Shown here piece after piece: positions 12,202 through 63,748 of a stretch of 64,000 bases of DNA (position 1 is the stretch's first letter; each line of letters starts with the position of its first letter). The DNA is from Candidula unifasciata (lineage: Eukaryota; Mollusca; Gastropoda; Stylommatophora; Geomitridae), in the NCBI GenBank assembly GCA_905116865.2, contig CAJHNH020007590.1, positions 103,501 through 167,500 of the forward strand, in the 5' to 3' direction. The position numbers were made by a program, and so were the translations under genes. Below the pieces are notes generated by a model. It was not told the origin of the DNA. It saw nothing but the letters and a program-made list of their open reading frames with translations, and did not search any database.

Positions 12202-12222
12202 TGTGTGTGTGTGTGTGTGTGT
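12112..12222. repeat. (TA)n-(TG)n compound microsatellite
   Basis: About 85 bp of TA followed by TG repeats. Confidence 0.95.
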
Positions 12223-12224
12223 AT

Positions 12225-13600
12225 TAAACGAGTTTCTAGTTGTCGTTTGGCCCTTTTTGCAGTTTATGAAGAAACAGACGCCATTTACAGCAAACATTCA
12301 GCATGCTTACAGTAAGATGGGTAAACTGAATTAGGGGAACTTTTCCCATACATCAAACTGGATGAACAGCCAAAAGCGGAAGATAACACGCGCGCGCCCT
12401 GCCCCCCCCCCCCCCACCCCATTTTTTTTAATTAGAAAAGTATCTCTGGAAATTGCGTGTGTGTGTGTGTGTGTGTATGTGTTTGTATCGATAAGTTTTA
12501 TTCTCATCATAAACCGCAATGATAAGGATACCCATTTGTTTATGCGCCGTCTCCACAATAAAGGTTGACTGTCGTGGAACTCCAACACGGTCCAGGGTTA
12601 TAAACTGCGAGAGAGCATCAATGCGTGCTTTTCGAGTCAGTAGATGTCAGTCTTTCAGGCTGCATCTTTCAGGCTTCACTCCAAAGAGAGGAAATTTGAA
12701 AACAAATTCCACTGCAGTTATGTGGCCAAGAAAAAAACGATTCAATTTTATATAAAATATTTATTCGCAATGCTGAGACGCCAGAGACTAGCCTACACAT
12801 ATCCCACTGTACATGGCAGCACAGGGAGCTGACCTCAAATATGCTGCAGGAAACGATCTACAGATTAACTTTATTTTTTATGCCTAACTTGTCAATTCAG
12901 GAAAGCACGCATGCGTATGCAGAATACCTCTGACCTCTACTGCCTCTACATTTCCCTGCTCCATTATCTCTTGCCGGCAAATTACCACAGATATCAGCTG
13001 TTTGCCCCATTCCGCCTGTGTTTTGTTCTGGGAACTTTGGGACTGTTATCCATCGCCGCCATCGGTGTAGCTGGTGAACTTCTGTGGAACTATTTCTGTG
13101 CTGTTTATCTTGTTTTACGTGTGCATTACAGACATCGTTACTTTTTTGCTGCACAAAACTTGATAGCAATGCCCTGGCCGTTTTAGTGTTTAATCGACGT
13201 TTAATGGACGGGTCCTTTCATTGGTTAGAATTCTGGTGTTTCATGCGTGAACTGGCAGCTGGCAGCATTTGTGCAGTTTGGTTTGTTGTTCATATTTCTG
13301 CATCTGAAACACCATTTGCAATAGTTTACACTGGCTACCGGTTCTGATAAACACGTTCACAGATAACTTTCAGATGATGAAAAACTTGTATAGATAATTA
13401 TTACATGCAATCGGCCATTGTCGTGTCTTCTTTTGCGTTTGCCCTTATGGCTCGTTATGTTGTAGTTTACAGCTAAGCTGCGTTGTTTGCATGGTTTGGC
13501 CCAGCACAACCAGTTTCATATTCCAAGTAAATGTAGCTCATCTTTGACCATTAGCAGCTTGAATGTGTCTTTTATAATCCGTTCCACAAGTGGTGACCCA
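12225..13600. other. Stretch with old dispersed-repeat traces
   Basis: CGCCAGAGACTAGCCTACAC-type sequence near 12780-12835 resembles 16415-16475 (CGCTGCAGACGAGCATACAC), and TATGTTGTAGTTTACAGCTA near 13458 recurs at about 41620. These are traces of unclassified dispersed repeats. No gene recognised. Confidence 0.4.
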
Positions 13601-14945
13601 CTTCACAAATCTATAACCCAGTATCCGTTCATTGTCAGTTGTTGTTGTTGTTCACAAATCTATAACCCAATAACCGTTCAGTGCCAGTTGTTGTTGTTCA
13701 CAAATCTATAACCAAATAACCGTTCAGTGTCAGTTGTTGTTGTTCACAAATCTATAACCCAGTAACGGTTCAGTGTCAGTTGTTATTGTTCACAAACCTA
13801 TAACCCAATAACCGTTCATTGTCAGTTGTTGTTGTTCACAAATCTATAACCAAATAACCGTTCAGTGTCAGTTGTTGTTGTTCACAAATCTATAACCCAG
13901 TAACGGTTCAGTGTCAGTTGTTGTTGTTCACAAACCTATAACCCAGTAACCGTTCAGTGTCAGTTGTTGTTGTTCACAAACCTATAACCCAATAACCGTT
14001 CAGTGTCAGTTGTTGTTGTTCACAAATCTATAACCCAGTAACGGTTCAGTGTCAGTTGTTATTGTTCACAAACCTATAACCCAATAACCGTTCATTGTCA
14101 GTTGTTGTTGTTCACAAATCTATAACCAAATAACCGTTCAGTGTCAGTTGTTGTTGTTCACAAATCTATAACCCAGTAACGGTTCAGTGTCAGTTGTTGT
14201 TGTTCACAAACCTATAACCCAGTAACCGTTCAGTGTCAGTTGTTGTTGTTCACAAACCTATAACCCAATAACCGTTCAGTGTCAGTTGTTGTTGTTCACA
14301 AATCTATAACCCAGTAACGGTTCAGTGTCAGTTGTTATTGTTCACAAACCTATAACCCAATAACCGTTCATTGTCAGTTGTTGTTGTTCACAAATCTATA
14401 ACCAAATAACCGTTCAGTGTCAGTTGTTGTTGTTCACAAATCTATAACCCAGTAACTGTTCAGTGTCAGTTGTTGTTGTTCACAAATCTATAACCCAGTA
14501 ACTGTTCAGTGTCAGTTGTTGTTGTTCACAAACCTATAACCCAGTAACCGTTCAGTGTCAGTTGTTGTTGTACACAAATCTATAACCCAATAACCGTTCA
14601 GTGTCAGTTGTTGTTGTTCACAAATCTATAACCCAATAACCGTTCAGTGTCAGTTGTTGTTCACAAATCTATAACCCAGTAACCGTTCAGTGTCAGTTGT
14701 TGTTGTTCACAAATCTATAACCCTATAACCGTTCAGTGTCAGTTGTTGTTGTTCACAATTCTATAACCCAATAACCGTTCAGTGTCAGTTGTTGTTGTTC
14801 ACAAATCTATAACCCAATAACCGTTCAGTGTCAGTTGTTGTTCACAAATCTATAACCAAGTGACCGTTCAGTGTCAGTTGTTGTTGTTCACAAATCTATA
14901 ACGCAGTAACTGTTCAGTGTCAGTTGTTGTTGTTCACAAATCTCA
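13601..14945. repeat. 46-bp satellite-like array with 276-bp higher-order repeat
   Basis: About 29 units of TTCACAAATCTATAACCCAG-TAACCGTTCAGTGTCAGTTG-TTGTTG. A diagnostic variant unit (AGTAACGG followed by TTGTTATTG) recurs at 13761, 14037 and 14313, exactly 276 bp = 6 units apart, with the units between in the same order. Older monomers flank the ordered core. Confidence 0.92.
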
Positions 14946-14947
14946 AC

Positions 14948-15030
14948 CGTTGGGTTATATTAGGGTCCCCAGCAACAACTAGGGTGAGGCTTCAAAATAA
15001 CGAAAAATTCGCCACACATAGGCACGAAGT
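14948..15030 (+). repeat. Dispersed repeat family E, 3' fragment
   Basis: TAGGGTGAGGCTTCAAAATA with AAAAATTCGCCACACATAGG matches the 3' third of family E. It directly follows the end of the 46-bp satellite-like array. Confidence 0.65.
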
Positions 15031-15318
15031 AAACATAAAAGTTTTTACACTATAGGACTGATGTTTATAACTAAATTGATTTGATCCTGTTAGATTATCT
15101 ACCCCTTGCTCTCACCCCCCTCCAGTGTTTGTTACTAGTTTTTAATTGTTGTTTTGTCTTAATATATCTTTTAATTTGGTCGACGTGTTTCACTTTTTTT
15201 CTTGTAAATTTTTTTTTTTTTAATTTTTTTAATAATCCTGTTTCATTCAGTCTGGCCAACACTTTTTGTCGGGATTAGAAGGTATAACATGTTTCATTAT
15301 GAAACTGACTGACTGACT

Positions 15319-15530
15319 TTCAACCCCACCAGGACATCACACAAGCGATAAACACCCGATGACACAAAGTGCCACCATGTGGATGAGGATCACTGTGGAG
15401 AGGTCCCAGAAACCGCGTTCAGACAATTGGCCATATTTATGGCCTGCCTATATTGCGGCGCCTGGCAAAAGCCAGGGTGGGGCTTCAAATAACAAAAAAT
15501 TTCGTCCTAAAAGGGACGAAATATTTGTGG
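15319..15530 (+). repeat. Dispersed repeat family E, copy 1
   Basis: Roughly 210 bp beginning ACCAGGACATCACACAAGCG and running through GTGCCACCATGTGGATGAGG, GAGAGGTCCC and CCAGGGTGGGGCTTC. It ends in a hairpin (TTTCGTCC / GGGACGAAA) at about 15498-15524. No tRNA boxes and no coding capacity. The type of element (SINE without tRNA head, MITE or other) is unknown. Confidence 0.8.
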
Positions 15531-15534
15531 ATGT

Positions 15535-17060
15535 ATAAGGTGTATCCCAATTCTCATTATGAAACAAGAGCGCGTGTGTGCTACCATTTTTGGCTACTCA
15601 GTGAAAATGTAAGATCCTGAGATGTTAGAATCTCATTCTTGATGGCAGACCGACAATGTGAATTCCAGATACCCCGTTCAACCTCCGAAGAATTTAGAAT
15701 GGAAACACCCGTAACTGCAACACCAGGCTAGTGTCACCTGCAGTCCTGTAGGGGTCAGGAATTACAAAAACAAGAAAATGACATGTAACGTACAAACAAG
15801 GGCTGTAACTCACAAACAAGGGCTGTAACTCACAAACAAGAGCTCTACGAGTACTTGGTGAAAATTCCTATGACGTAATTCTATAGTGATATTTTTTTTT
15901 TAATCAAGAAATATACAGTTTGTAATACTTTGAAAGCAGCTGAATCATAAAGACACATTTTCACAAACAGAAAGGACAATAATAAATTGTTTGGCCACGT
16001 TACTAGAAGAGGACAAATGAAACATTTAACTATTGGAATACGTAACTAAAAACGACAAACAAAAAAAAAAAACATTATACATGATATGGAAACATCAGAC
16101 ATGAACTGTATTGATGATCGTGAGAATTTAGGAAGTATGATCGTTAAAGCCTGTTGACAAGGCACCGGATGATGATGATGTAAAGTAGCAACAGTGCATA
16201 ACAAGATGTACATAATTTTTCCCATATATAAGACCAATCACACCTGTGCTAAAAATGCGTACGGTAGAGTATTTCTGGCCATGTGACCTTTCTGTTGTGT
16301 TGATGTGTTCACCGGCTTTCGTGTTCCAGGCTTATGTTAGGTCATCGTGTCTGCCTAGTTTGATAAACATTGGCGGCATTATATCTTCCTATCTCAAATA
16401 TTTATGCATTGTGCCAAGACGCTGCAGACGAGCATACACATACCTGGGGAAACACGGCGAGCTCACCTCGAGTTTGTAAAGTGCGTCTGTGTTGAAACGT
16501 CGGTTCTCCTGTTAATGCGCACGTACATGTTAATTCACTGAAGAGGTTTCACCCTAAGGCATGATTAATTTGTAATTCTGGAATGTAGAATACTTCTCTG
16601 TTCGCCATCAGATGGTCGGTTGGCACATTTTGTTGTGGTTTATAGATAGTCTTTCATATCTGCGTCTTTCAGTTCAGTACATCCATTGTCAACAAAACCC
16701 TAATAAGTCACTTCTTACGACACGCTTTCTAGGGGACAGAATGTCTAAGCCCCCCCCCCCCCCCCCCTCCATGAGGCCACGGAACAGAAAGGCAAAAATA
16801 CGATTGGAAAAAAATGGGGGAGAGGTCGCAGCCTTCTACTTTTTTTGGTCCATAAAGGGAAATTCTCAGCTTATTTGGCATTTCGTTTTTTATCGCGACG
16901 GTTTTTCGCAACCTTCTTTCTTCTTATATTTGGCGCAAATCGCAGCTGTCTTACCAGTTTGGTGTAGCTATCTTTACTTTGATTTAACCCTTCCTTTTCT
17001 GTCACTGAGATATTAAGGATTATTTAATGAAATATTGATACAGCTTGTTTATTCTTTCCT
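15535..17060. other. Stretch with nothing gene-like
   Basis: It contains a 3-unit CACAAACAAGGGCTGTAACT repeat (about 15790-15845), a C run at 16750-16767 and short frames only. Confidence 0.45.
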
Positions 17061-17075
17061 CTCCTGTCTCTAAAT

Positions 17076-17289
17076 GTCGGCTCTGTGGCTAAGTAGTTGC
17101 GAACGCTTCGTATTGCCGGGTGGTTCGATCCCAGCTGCGGGCCATGCGTCTTGCGTTGGTTTCGACAGTGGTATCAAGAAAGCCGACCGTCCAGAGGCAA
17201 CGGCAAACTACTGGACGTAAATTTGCCTAGAAAAAAACCACACAACAGCCAGGGGCAACGTCCTGTAAAGGATACGCAACTAACCTAAA
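17076..17289 (+). mobile_element. tRNA-derived SINE, family C, copy with 12-bp TSD
   Basis: Head GTCGGCTCTGTGGCTAAGTA (A-box region) and GGTTCGATCCC (B box). The body contains AAAGCCGACCGTCCAGAGGC and ends with CCTGTAAAGGATACGCAACT. Perfect CTGTCTCTAAAT duplications lie at 17064-17075 and 17290-17301. Best-preserved member of the family, about 1 kb upstream of PFKFB exon 1. Confidence 0.93.
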
Positions 17290-17509
17290 CTGTCTCTAAA
17301 TATTGACAGGCGCACACGCTTTATAGATGGCAGGTTTGATTTCCGGCACGGTAATTGTAGCTTTCGAATGTTATGTTGTCTAATGTGTCCTTCTATGTAT
17401 CTCCTTCTTTCTATGAGTGCCAAGCAATACACTGTCTGTTTATTTTATACATATAATATCTACAGTCTTTAGTTTCTGTAATCTATCATCAGCTTTTTTG
17501 TTTAAATTC

Positions 17510-17677
17510 ACCCTATCTCGTGGACTCCGAGCTTTGGGAAGTTCCGAGAAAGTCCAGTAGTATAGGAGTGTAAAATGAACACAAACTAACTCTTACCCTA
17601 ATCCAACCCCCTCCCCCTATAATACTGGACTTTCCCGGGAACTCCCCACAAAATCTCAGAGTTTCCGAGATGGGATG
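17510..17677. mobile_element. MITE/foldback, family M2, copy 1
   Basis: Left arm (CCCTATCTCGTGGACTCCGA to AAAGTCCAGTAGTATAGG) and right arm (CCTATAATACTGGACTTTCC to TTTCCGAGATGGGATG) are imperfect inverted repeats of about 55-60 bp. It lies about 670 bp upstream of PFKFB exon 1. No coding capacity. Confidence 0.75.
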
Positions 17678-18340
17678 AACAAAAAGAAAAGTACCCTATC
17701 TTCTTCTATCGTTGAGGATAGGCTTTCTATAGTCTCCCCTACTCTTTTGTTGTATGTAGAAGATATATGTGATTTATACTGTCTTCTTGATGAGCTAGAA
17801 GCTGTTGCCTTGCCTTGTGCCAACCACTCGTATTTTCAAGATGAACACCGGGCATGTCGATAAAGCAATTTCTAGCACATTAGCGAACTGCCATCGATGC
17901 AGATTAAACAAATTGGCCTTGCCTTTCAGCTCGATCCAGCCTAAAATGTGAAGCAGGAAATGTCCGGTAACGGGTCCGTTACTTTATAAGTTACATTATC
18001 CCGCCATCCCCTTTTTTTCACGTTTATAACTGTTGCATCATTTGGTATTGACTCATCCTAAAACGATACGATCTATGATTTGTCGCCGGCCTGTTCACAG
18101 CTCCCTGTGAAATGTGTACATTTTGTGTCAGACACGTGAACAAAAATCAAGCTTAAGGTGACTACTGCCGTATAAGTCTCCGTGACTTCAGTTAACTGAA
18201 TGTGGTGTGTTTAATATCTAGGAAGCCGTATTTCACAGTGTCGAGACTCAGTAACAGTCCTGTTGACTCCACTTGTGACCGCACTAATCAAAGAAGCTCG
18301 AGCTCTTAAGTGTCTAAACCATAAAAAAAGTTATATCTTA

Positions 18341-58097
<39,757 letters not shown>

Positions 58098-58186
58098 TTT
58101 GTTCATGTAACGGATTGATTACCACCCTGAAGACCTACCCTCAACTGGACGATCCCTCCTGTGCTTGATGATGCTCAAAGGACACA

Positions 58187-58192
58187 AATAAA
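58187..58192 (+). terminator. Possible PFKFB poly(A) signal AATAAA
   Basis: A canonical AATAAA sits 90 bp after the PFKFB stop codon. The following 1.2 kb is AT-rich, repeat-poor sequence with further AATAAA-like hexamers, so a longer 3' UTR is equally possible. Confidence 0.4.
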
Positions 58193-58199
58193 ATATGCA

Positions 58200-59425
58200 T
58201 GCCTATTTATTTATAACTGTAAATACAAAATGCACACTGGCAACCAATGCAGTATTTGTCTTTACAAGTTTTAAAGCTGGATAATTTTGAGAGTGCATAA
58301 TAAATCCAGCATGTTGCTGCTAAAATATGTGCACAATGTTTGAATATAGTTTGCCCTTGACGTTGAGTATTTATATCAGATAGGATTGCCATGAATATTC
58401 ATATTTGTTTAAACCTTTCAATCTCTCCAGAAGTTTGTACGGAAAGAAAACACAGTTATTATCAGAGAAGTTATTTTCAGTATGAACATCGCTAAAGATT
58501 AATCAAAATTTCAAAATATGATTAGAAAATAGTTTTTTCCTCTGTTTCTTTCAGACCTTGGTAATTAAGTAACAAGGGATATCAGTTAAGCAAGACTGGA
58601 TTTGACATCCATCATCCCTTAATTTAAAAACAACAGTACATAAATCTATCACATTGCAAGGCATGGTATATTTACAGTCTGAAGTTTATTTGATGTTGTC
58701 AAGATAGTTATATGTGTTTGCAGTGTATGGTCTTGGGCTGTGAATATTGTTTGTATGTATATCTGTTACTGATTTAGATCAGTCATCTGACTTCTGTCTT
58801 GAAGACTGTCATCATATTTTTATGAGATAGTAGTTGCATTGTAATTGTTTTTAATTTCTAGTTTTTATTAGTGCGTTCAGTTGTTTTTGTAATAAGAAAG
58901 GCTAGATAAGAATTGTATAGTATACATTTTAATCCAGCTCACTTCAGTCAACGTAGTTTAAATTGTATACCTTTGATATACACCTAACAAGTTGTATCAA
59001 AGTAAATTCTTATTTTTTCACATTGCCGTCTAAAAGTGCAAATAAGTGGTTTGTAAATTCTTTTGCAAATTATTCAGATTTTTTTTTAAACAACTACCCA
59101 GTCATTCATTTAAATGTGCAAAATGGTAGATTTTGTTTTTATTAAGCTTGCAGACTCGAAATAACTATCTGCACTCAGAATTGGTAAGATCAGTTAAATG
59201 AAAAGTGAGCTTTCATTCGAAAATGGGTTGTTTCACGGATGGCAAGATTGTGTTGATGTTGTCTATGGGGCTAATGCATTCATTTATAATTTTGTTTGCT
59301 AACTGTATACTCTTGCATCTGTGATCCACTTTTCGGTTGTTGTTGGAGCACTAGATAATCCAGCAAAGGCCTAGCTTGTAATTAAGCTGGATTTTTAAGA
59401 ATTAAATTGACCTTGGATTCCAGGT
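58200..59425. other. PFKFB 3' flank or long 3' UTR
   Basis: AT-rich, free of the minisatellites and SINEs that fill the rest of the window. Relative cleanness would suit a long 3' UTR, but the sequence alone cannot show this. Confidence 0.35.
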
Positions 59426-59429
59426 CAAC

Positions 59430-59545
59430 ATAATCTTAATTGGATAAGGTCATGTAAATTAAAGGCAGCTAACAGGATGAGGACCACATCACCCACTGAG
59501 CGATGATTGGTCTCTGCAAATAGGTCCAACATCATATAACTGATG
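59430..59545 (+). mobile_element. SINE family B 3' fragment
   Basis: AGGATGAGGACCACATCACC with a downstream GGTCTCTGCAAATAGGTC matches the family B core. It lies in the 3' flank of PFKFB. Confidence 0.55.
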
Positions 59546-59873
59546 CTCTACATGTTGGTAGTGAATCAGTTGTCTGGTCTCCGATAAGCAGATTACAAAA
59601 AATGGATCCCATGTTGTAGTGCGTGTTACATTTCTGCTTCTGAAAACTGCAAAACTGGCTGCATAAAAGCTGTCCTGGAAAAACTGCATGATTATAAAAT
59701 AGTTTGTATAGACTCTCATTGTGATTTAGTGTTCGTTTGTGCCTGGAGCTGAGATTATTATAATGTGATCTGTCGAAGTTTGAAGTTTGAACAACGGATC
59801 AACATCATAGCACACAGGTATTAAGCCATAAGTGCTCTGTTCATTTTCTAACTCAAGTCTGAGTCGAAAGAAG

Positions 59874-60060
59874 CTCAGCACAGTGCACAGGCTCTTTAGC
59901 ACCGGCGAGGATCATGAAATACTTTAACTCAAAATTTTGCCCGGGCAGCGCCGTTAGGTTACTTTTTCGATTTCCAACCGCCAAGGGATTTTTTACATGC
60001 GCAACAATGCACACGGGCATCTGACCTCATTACCCAGAGACCAGCTGAAATACCAGGTCC
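59874..60060 (-). repeat. Dispersed repeat family D, minus copy
   Basis: CTCAAAATTTTGCCCGGGCA, CAACCGCCAAGGGATTTTTT and CACACGGGCATCTGACCTCA are reverse complements of the blocks at 38.3 kb. The two copies form an inverted pair about 21 kb apart around the 3' half of PFKFB. Confidence 0.75.
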
Positions 60061-60419
60061 AAGTCCACGAGAAAAATCCCAACCCTTACCGGGGAATGAA
60101 CCCGGAACCTATAGCACTCAAGACCATGCAGCTTCCCTGTGATCTGTAGATTAGAATTCTAGTGAGTAGTTTCACACATGTGACTCCTGGATGGAATGTT
60201 GCACATACACTGGATAGAGCATCTGATTACTGGAAAGGGGTGGGGGGGGGGGGGGGGTGAAAGTATATTATTATGCAAAGCTGGAAGTTATTTGGTTGTA
60301 TAATGAGAGAAGTATTCAACTGGATGCCAGAAACACCATCATCATCATCAGTTTCCACTTCTGCCATTAAGCAATCCACTGCTTGATGTGCAGCTATGGC
60401 TATTGCCATTCTATGTTGA

Positions 60420-60620
60420 TGTCGAAGCTCTTTAACGCATCAATCTGCGTTCACCTAGGGCAGCTTTTTGCTTTCACCTCAGATCTTTTCATGTGTAGCA
60501 TCCTCGTTGGTAGTTGTTCTGGCTGCATTCTTACTAGATAACCAGACCTTTTGATCTTCTGTTTCTCAGTGAATTTGCTGCCTGGTGTTTTTACTACAAT
60601 CTGTCTGACAATATCACTTC
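60420..60620 (-). pseudogene. LINE C-terminal remnant
   Basis: The minus strand reads QKIKRSGYLVRMQPEQLPTR, a decayed form of the KWFGHLVRM-x-P box. It is in inverted orientation to the remnant at 60.9 kb. Confidence 0.5.
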
Positions 60621-60896
60621 TAAGTGTGTCTCGGATGGTTTGGTTAAGTTGTCAGCTTTTCTCAGGTATCTCATTTCACAGGTGTTAATTTTACATAGGT
60701 TAGTGTTTGGTAATGTCAAAGTCTGGCACTGCTAGCGCAGTGTTGGTATAAAAATGCAGTTCGTAATTTGTTTCTTGACACTCGTAATTATGTTTGGTTG
60801 TCTTAATAATGGTTTCATTTGCTTTATAAATGCACTGGCTCATTGGCATCTTGTTTCTTTTTCCTGATCTTATCCTGTCCCCCTAAAATATACTTC

Positions 60897-61160
60897 CTAG
60901 ATATTTAAATTACTTAAATGGTTTGGGCATATTGAAAGAGTGTCAGATGACAAAAGTAAAAACTGTATACACCAGGGAGATAAATGGTCGTAGACCACGA
61001 GGCAGACCAAGAAGACAATGGAGAGATAATATCCAGACAGACCTGCAAACACTTGGTGTCACGAACTAGAAAGAGAGGGCTAACCAGAGAGATGAATGGA
61101 GGCAGGTGATATTTGCAGCAATAAACCGCAAGGGCTCGGAATGCTGAAGAAGAAGATATT
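60897..61160 (+). pseudogene. LINE C-terminal remnant
   Basis: Translation gives LKWFGHIERVSDDKSKN and RRPRGRPRRQWRDNIQTDLQ followed by a stop and GWRQ-type residues, ending with a GAAGAAGAAG tail. Same family as 43.4-43.7 kb. Confidence 0.7.
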
Positions 61161-61234
61161 TAAATTCTTTAACTTGCTTTAAACAAACAAAATTCACTTG
61201 CTGACCTGCATGACTTCAGTTTTAGTGAATAGCT

Positions 61235-61400
61235 TGGCCATCTAATAAGAATAAATCCTCAAATGTCAGCATCAAGAGTGTACAACATGAAAATAGAAAC
61301 TTTAAGATATATAGAGAGAGACTTAGAAGAAGATTGATTTAAGAGTCTTTCACAACATCCCAGCATACTAAGCGCCCTGGCTCAGCTGCCAATCATATGT
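61235..61400 (+). pseudogene. LINE C-terminal remnant
   Basis: YNMKIETLRYIERDLEED resembles the YNLKIETSRDRGRLRRRW block of the 45.4-kb remnant and is followed by SLSQHPSILSALAQLP. It is old and short. Confidence 0.5.
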
Positions 61401-61404
61401 TAAA

Positions 61405-63680
61405 ACTGTAATGCCTTGTAGCACAAATCACATATTAACAATGGAAGCCAGCATATCATTCGTAGACAACCATTCTGTCCTCAAAATGATGAGTCTAACA
61501 TATTGCCACGATACTTTTGTCTGATGATAACAGAATTGCTTTTTATTTGGTTCTGTTTTTGTGTGTGTGTGAATAAGTGGATTTATGTTCAGGGTTTTAT
61601 ATGGGTGTTTGGTCAAGATAAGGAGAGTTTAACCAGAAGCATTTTTTTAAATATAAACTACACAAGTATTTATTCTCAAACCTGTAATCACTTGAGAGCA
61701 GGATGGCTGCATTTGTCTGATGGTGGATGTTGATCTTGATTGTGGGTTGTTTTATTTGCTGATTTACAGAATTGTGTGACAAACAGATTTATTACTATTT
61801 GTTGTCCATTTGGTTTGACCTGATTTATGCTGCAATATATTACTGATTGTCCATTTGGTTTGACTGATTTATGGTGTGACTGAAAGGTTAATTTCTGATT
61901 GCCAATTTCATTTGACTGATTTATAGTTTGACTCAGAAGACTTTTTCGTCAGTCTGTTTTCTTATAGATTTATTGCTGATTGTCAGCTTGCTTTGAGTCA
62001 GGATTTTTGACTGATTTTAACAAAGAAAACACAAACATTAGATAGAAATTTAATTCCTGGCAATCTGTTGTTTGTGTCTTCTTCTTTCAAATTTATGATA
62101 GGGAAACATTGGTAACATATTGTCTGTATGTTTTGACTCAAAGATTTATTTTATTTGCAAATTTGTTGACCTTACGTATGCAGCCCATATATTCTTAAAT
62201 GTAAACTGCCAGTATATTAATTCTTATGATAAACGAGTAACTGTGATTGTTAATATTGCAATAAAATGTACTCTGTTGATCCATTCCATGCTCAAATTTG
62301 AATATACAGTTTCTGATGTAGCATACACTTACTATGTATCTTGGTTTTTTTTTTTTTATAAATGTAATCAGAATTTGAGTTTACTGTACAGGATTGTTCT
62401 TACAGCATTTTAAAGTCAATCGTTTATACATCTGTTTAACTGTTTTGATTCTTGCCTTTGGATATTTTTAAATTTCTCTCATGTTTAAATAAATTGTTGA
62501 CTCTGAACTGCATTTATAATTTGAAGGAATGCAGTCTTATTTCTAGGAATGTCTGTTGCCAAACTTCGCTTGGAAAAATGTGTGCATTTCAATGGTTGCT
62601 ATTTAAGACCTATTTTCACAACTTTTGACAGTGGTTGTCTAAGTGTTGTTTCCACAATAACTGTCTGTATGGGAACTGCAGCATTGTTTTCTTGTGAAAT
62701 AGCATGAAAAAGTATTTCTAAAACAAGAATTAGAATTAGTAAGCTTCATATTATCACAGTCATAAACAGCAAGTGAACTGTGAGGTTTGAAAGCTTTCAT
62801 CAGCAGAAGTTTAAACTATTGTTTTCTAATTGTAACATTGTCCATTTTTGTCTTATTCTGATGAAGGTCACATTTATTTGAAATTTGTGATAAGGTGAAG
62901 CTGACTAGTTTGATTTCTTTTTTCTACTGAAATATTTTCCTATTTTTATCTTCTTGTTAAATGACTGCTGTAATTCCAGTCTTTCACCCGTTTCAACAAT
63001 TCAACCTGTTTGACTGTCTTAACTTTCCAGTATTGATTTTGTCTTAAGAGTTGTAATGTTTTGCTTTGTCTTTTCTTTCTACCATTAGATTTCTTGTTTC
63101 CTTTTACCTGTTTTCAAAATTTCAATAAAATGTGACCTAAAACTGCAGAAGTTATAACACAACACCAGTTCTTCCTGTTTGGTTTGCTCTTAGAAAAACA
63201 AAAAGTGTGGTTGGCACGACTGGTTGTGGCTTAAAGCAATACTGTGGTGTCTCCTGTTTTGTTCCAACCCATCTGCCTTACTTACTTTTTTGCATGTTTC
63301 TTAAGGGGCAATGGACCTATCCTATTTTTTTGCCCAAAATGGGGACTCGGAATCCGCATGGGAGAAGTACCAGTTATGTTCGCATATTGTTTCAATTTTT
63401 GTCCTGTTCACTTTTACTCTGATTCATTTTCGCTATTGGGTCCCTTTCACATTTTTAGATAATTCTTTCATTCTGTCCCCTTGTGTCCTCTACATCTTGT
63501 CCTGGTTGTTTCTTTCCTTCTATTCTTATTGTTCTGTTTACATTTTTTGCTTTCTTTCTATCCACATTTTATTCCTAGCTAACAAGTCCCCTACGTCAGT
63601 ATTCTGGTTTTTTTTTTTATGCTGTCAATTTTTTAATGCTTTCTTTCCATGAACAGCTAAATATAGCTTAGTTATTTAAA
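61405..63680. other. AT-rich downstream stretch
   Basis: Only the collapsed MITE at 62.02 kb is recognised. A TTGTCCATTTGGTTTGA-type motif recurs loosely at 61.80-61.92 kb, and AATAAA occurs at about 63124. No coding domain seen. Confidence 0.4.
62020..62084. mobile_element. Collapsed MITE (TIRs almost back to back)
   Basis: TTTAACAAAGAAAACACAAA and TTTGTGTCTTCTTCTTTCAA form inverted arms with a very short centre. The arms match the outer TIR of the 55.05-kb MITE, so this looks like an internally deleted copy. Confidence 0.6.
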
Positions 63681-63683
63681 ATT

Positions 63684-63684
63684 G

Positions 63685-63745
<61 letters not shown>
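63684..63745. repeat. (CT)n microsatellite
   Basis: CT tract with one TCTT interruption. Confidence 0.93.

Positions 63746-63748
<3 letters not shown>

Noticed and set aside
12897..13186. Two overlapping 90-codon frames on opposite strands
   Set aside because: No recognisable domain; the + frame is hydrophobic and the minus frame polar, as expected for chance complementary frames in a GC-richer patch.
13601..14945. Regularly spaced repeats that could suggest a CRISPR array
   Set aside because: Units are contiguous with no unique spacers, and the DNA is eukaryotic.
15790..15845. Possible regulatory repeat CACAAACAAGGGCTGTAACT
   Set aside because: Only three short copies with no promoter or gene context.
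17076..17289. Functional tRNA gene
   Set aside because: A and B boxes are present but no acceptor-stem pairing or T arm end follows; the body, tail and TSD show a SINE. The same applies to the 8.6-kb and 34.0-kb copies.
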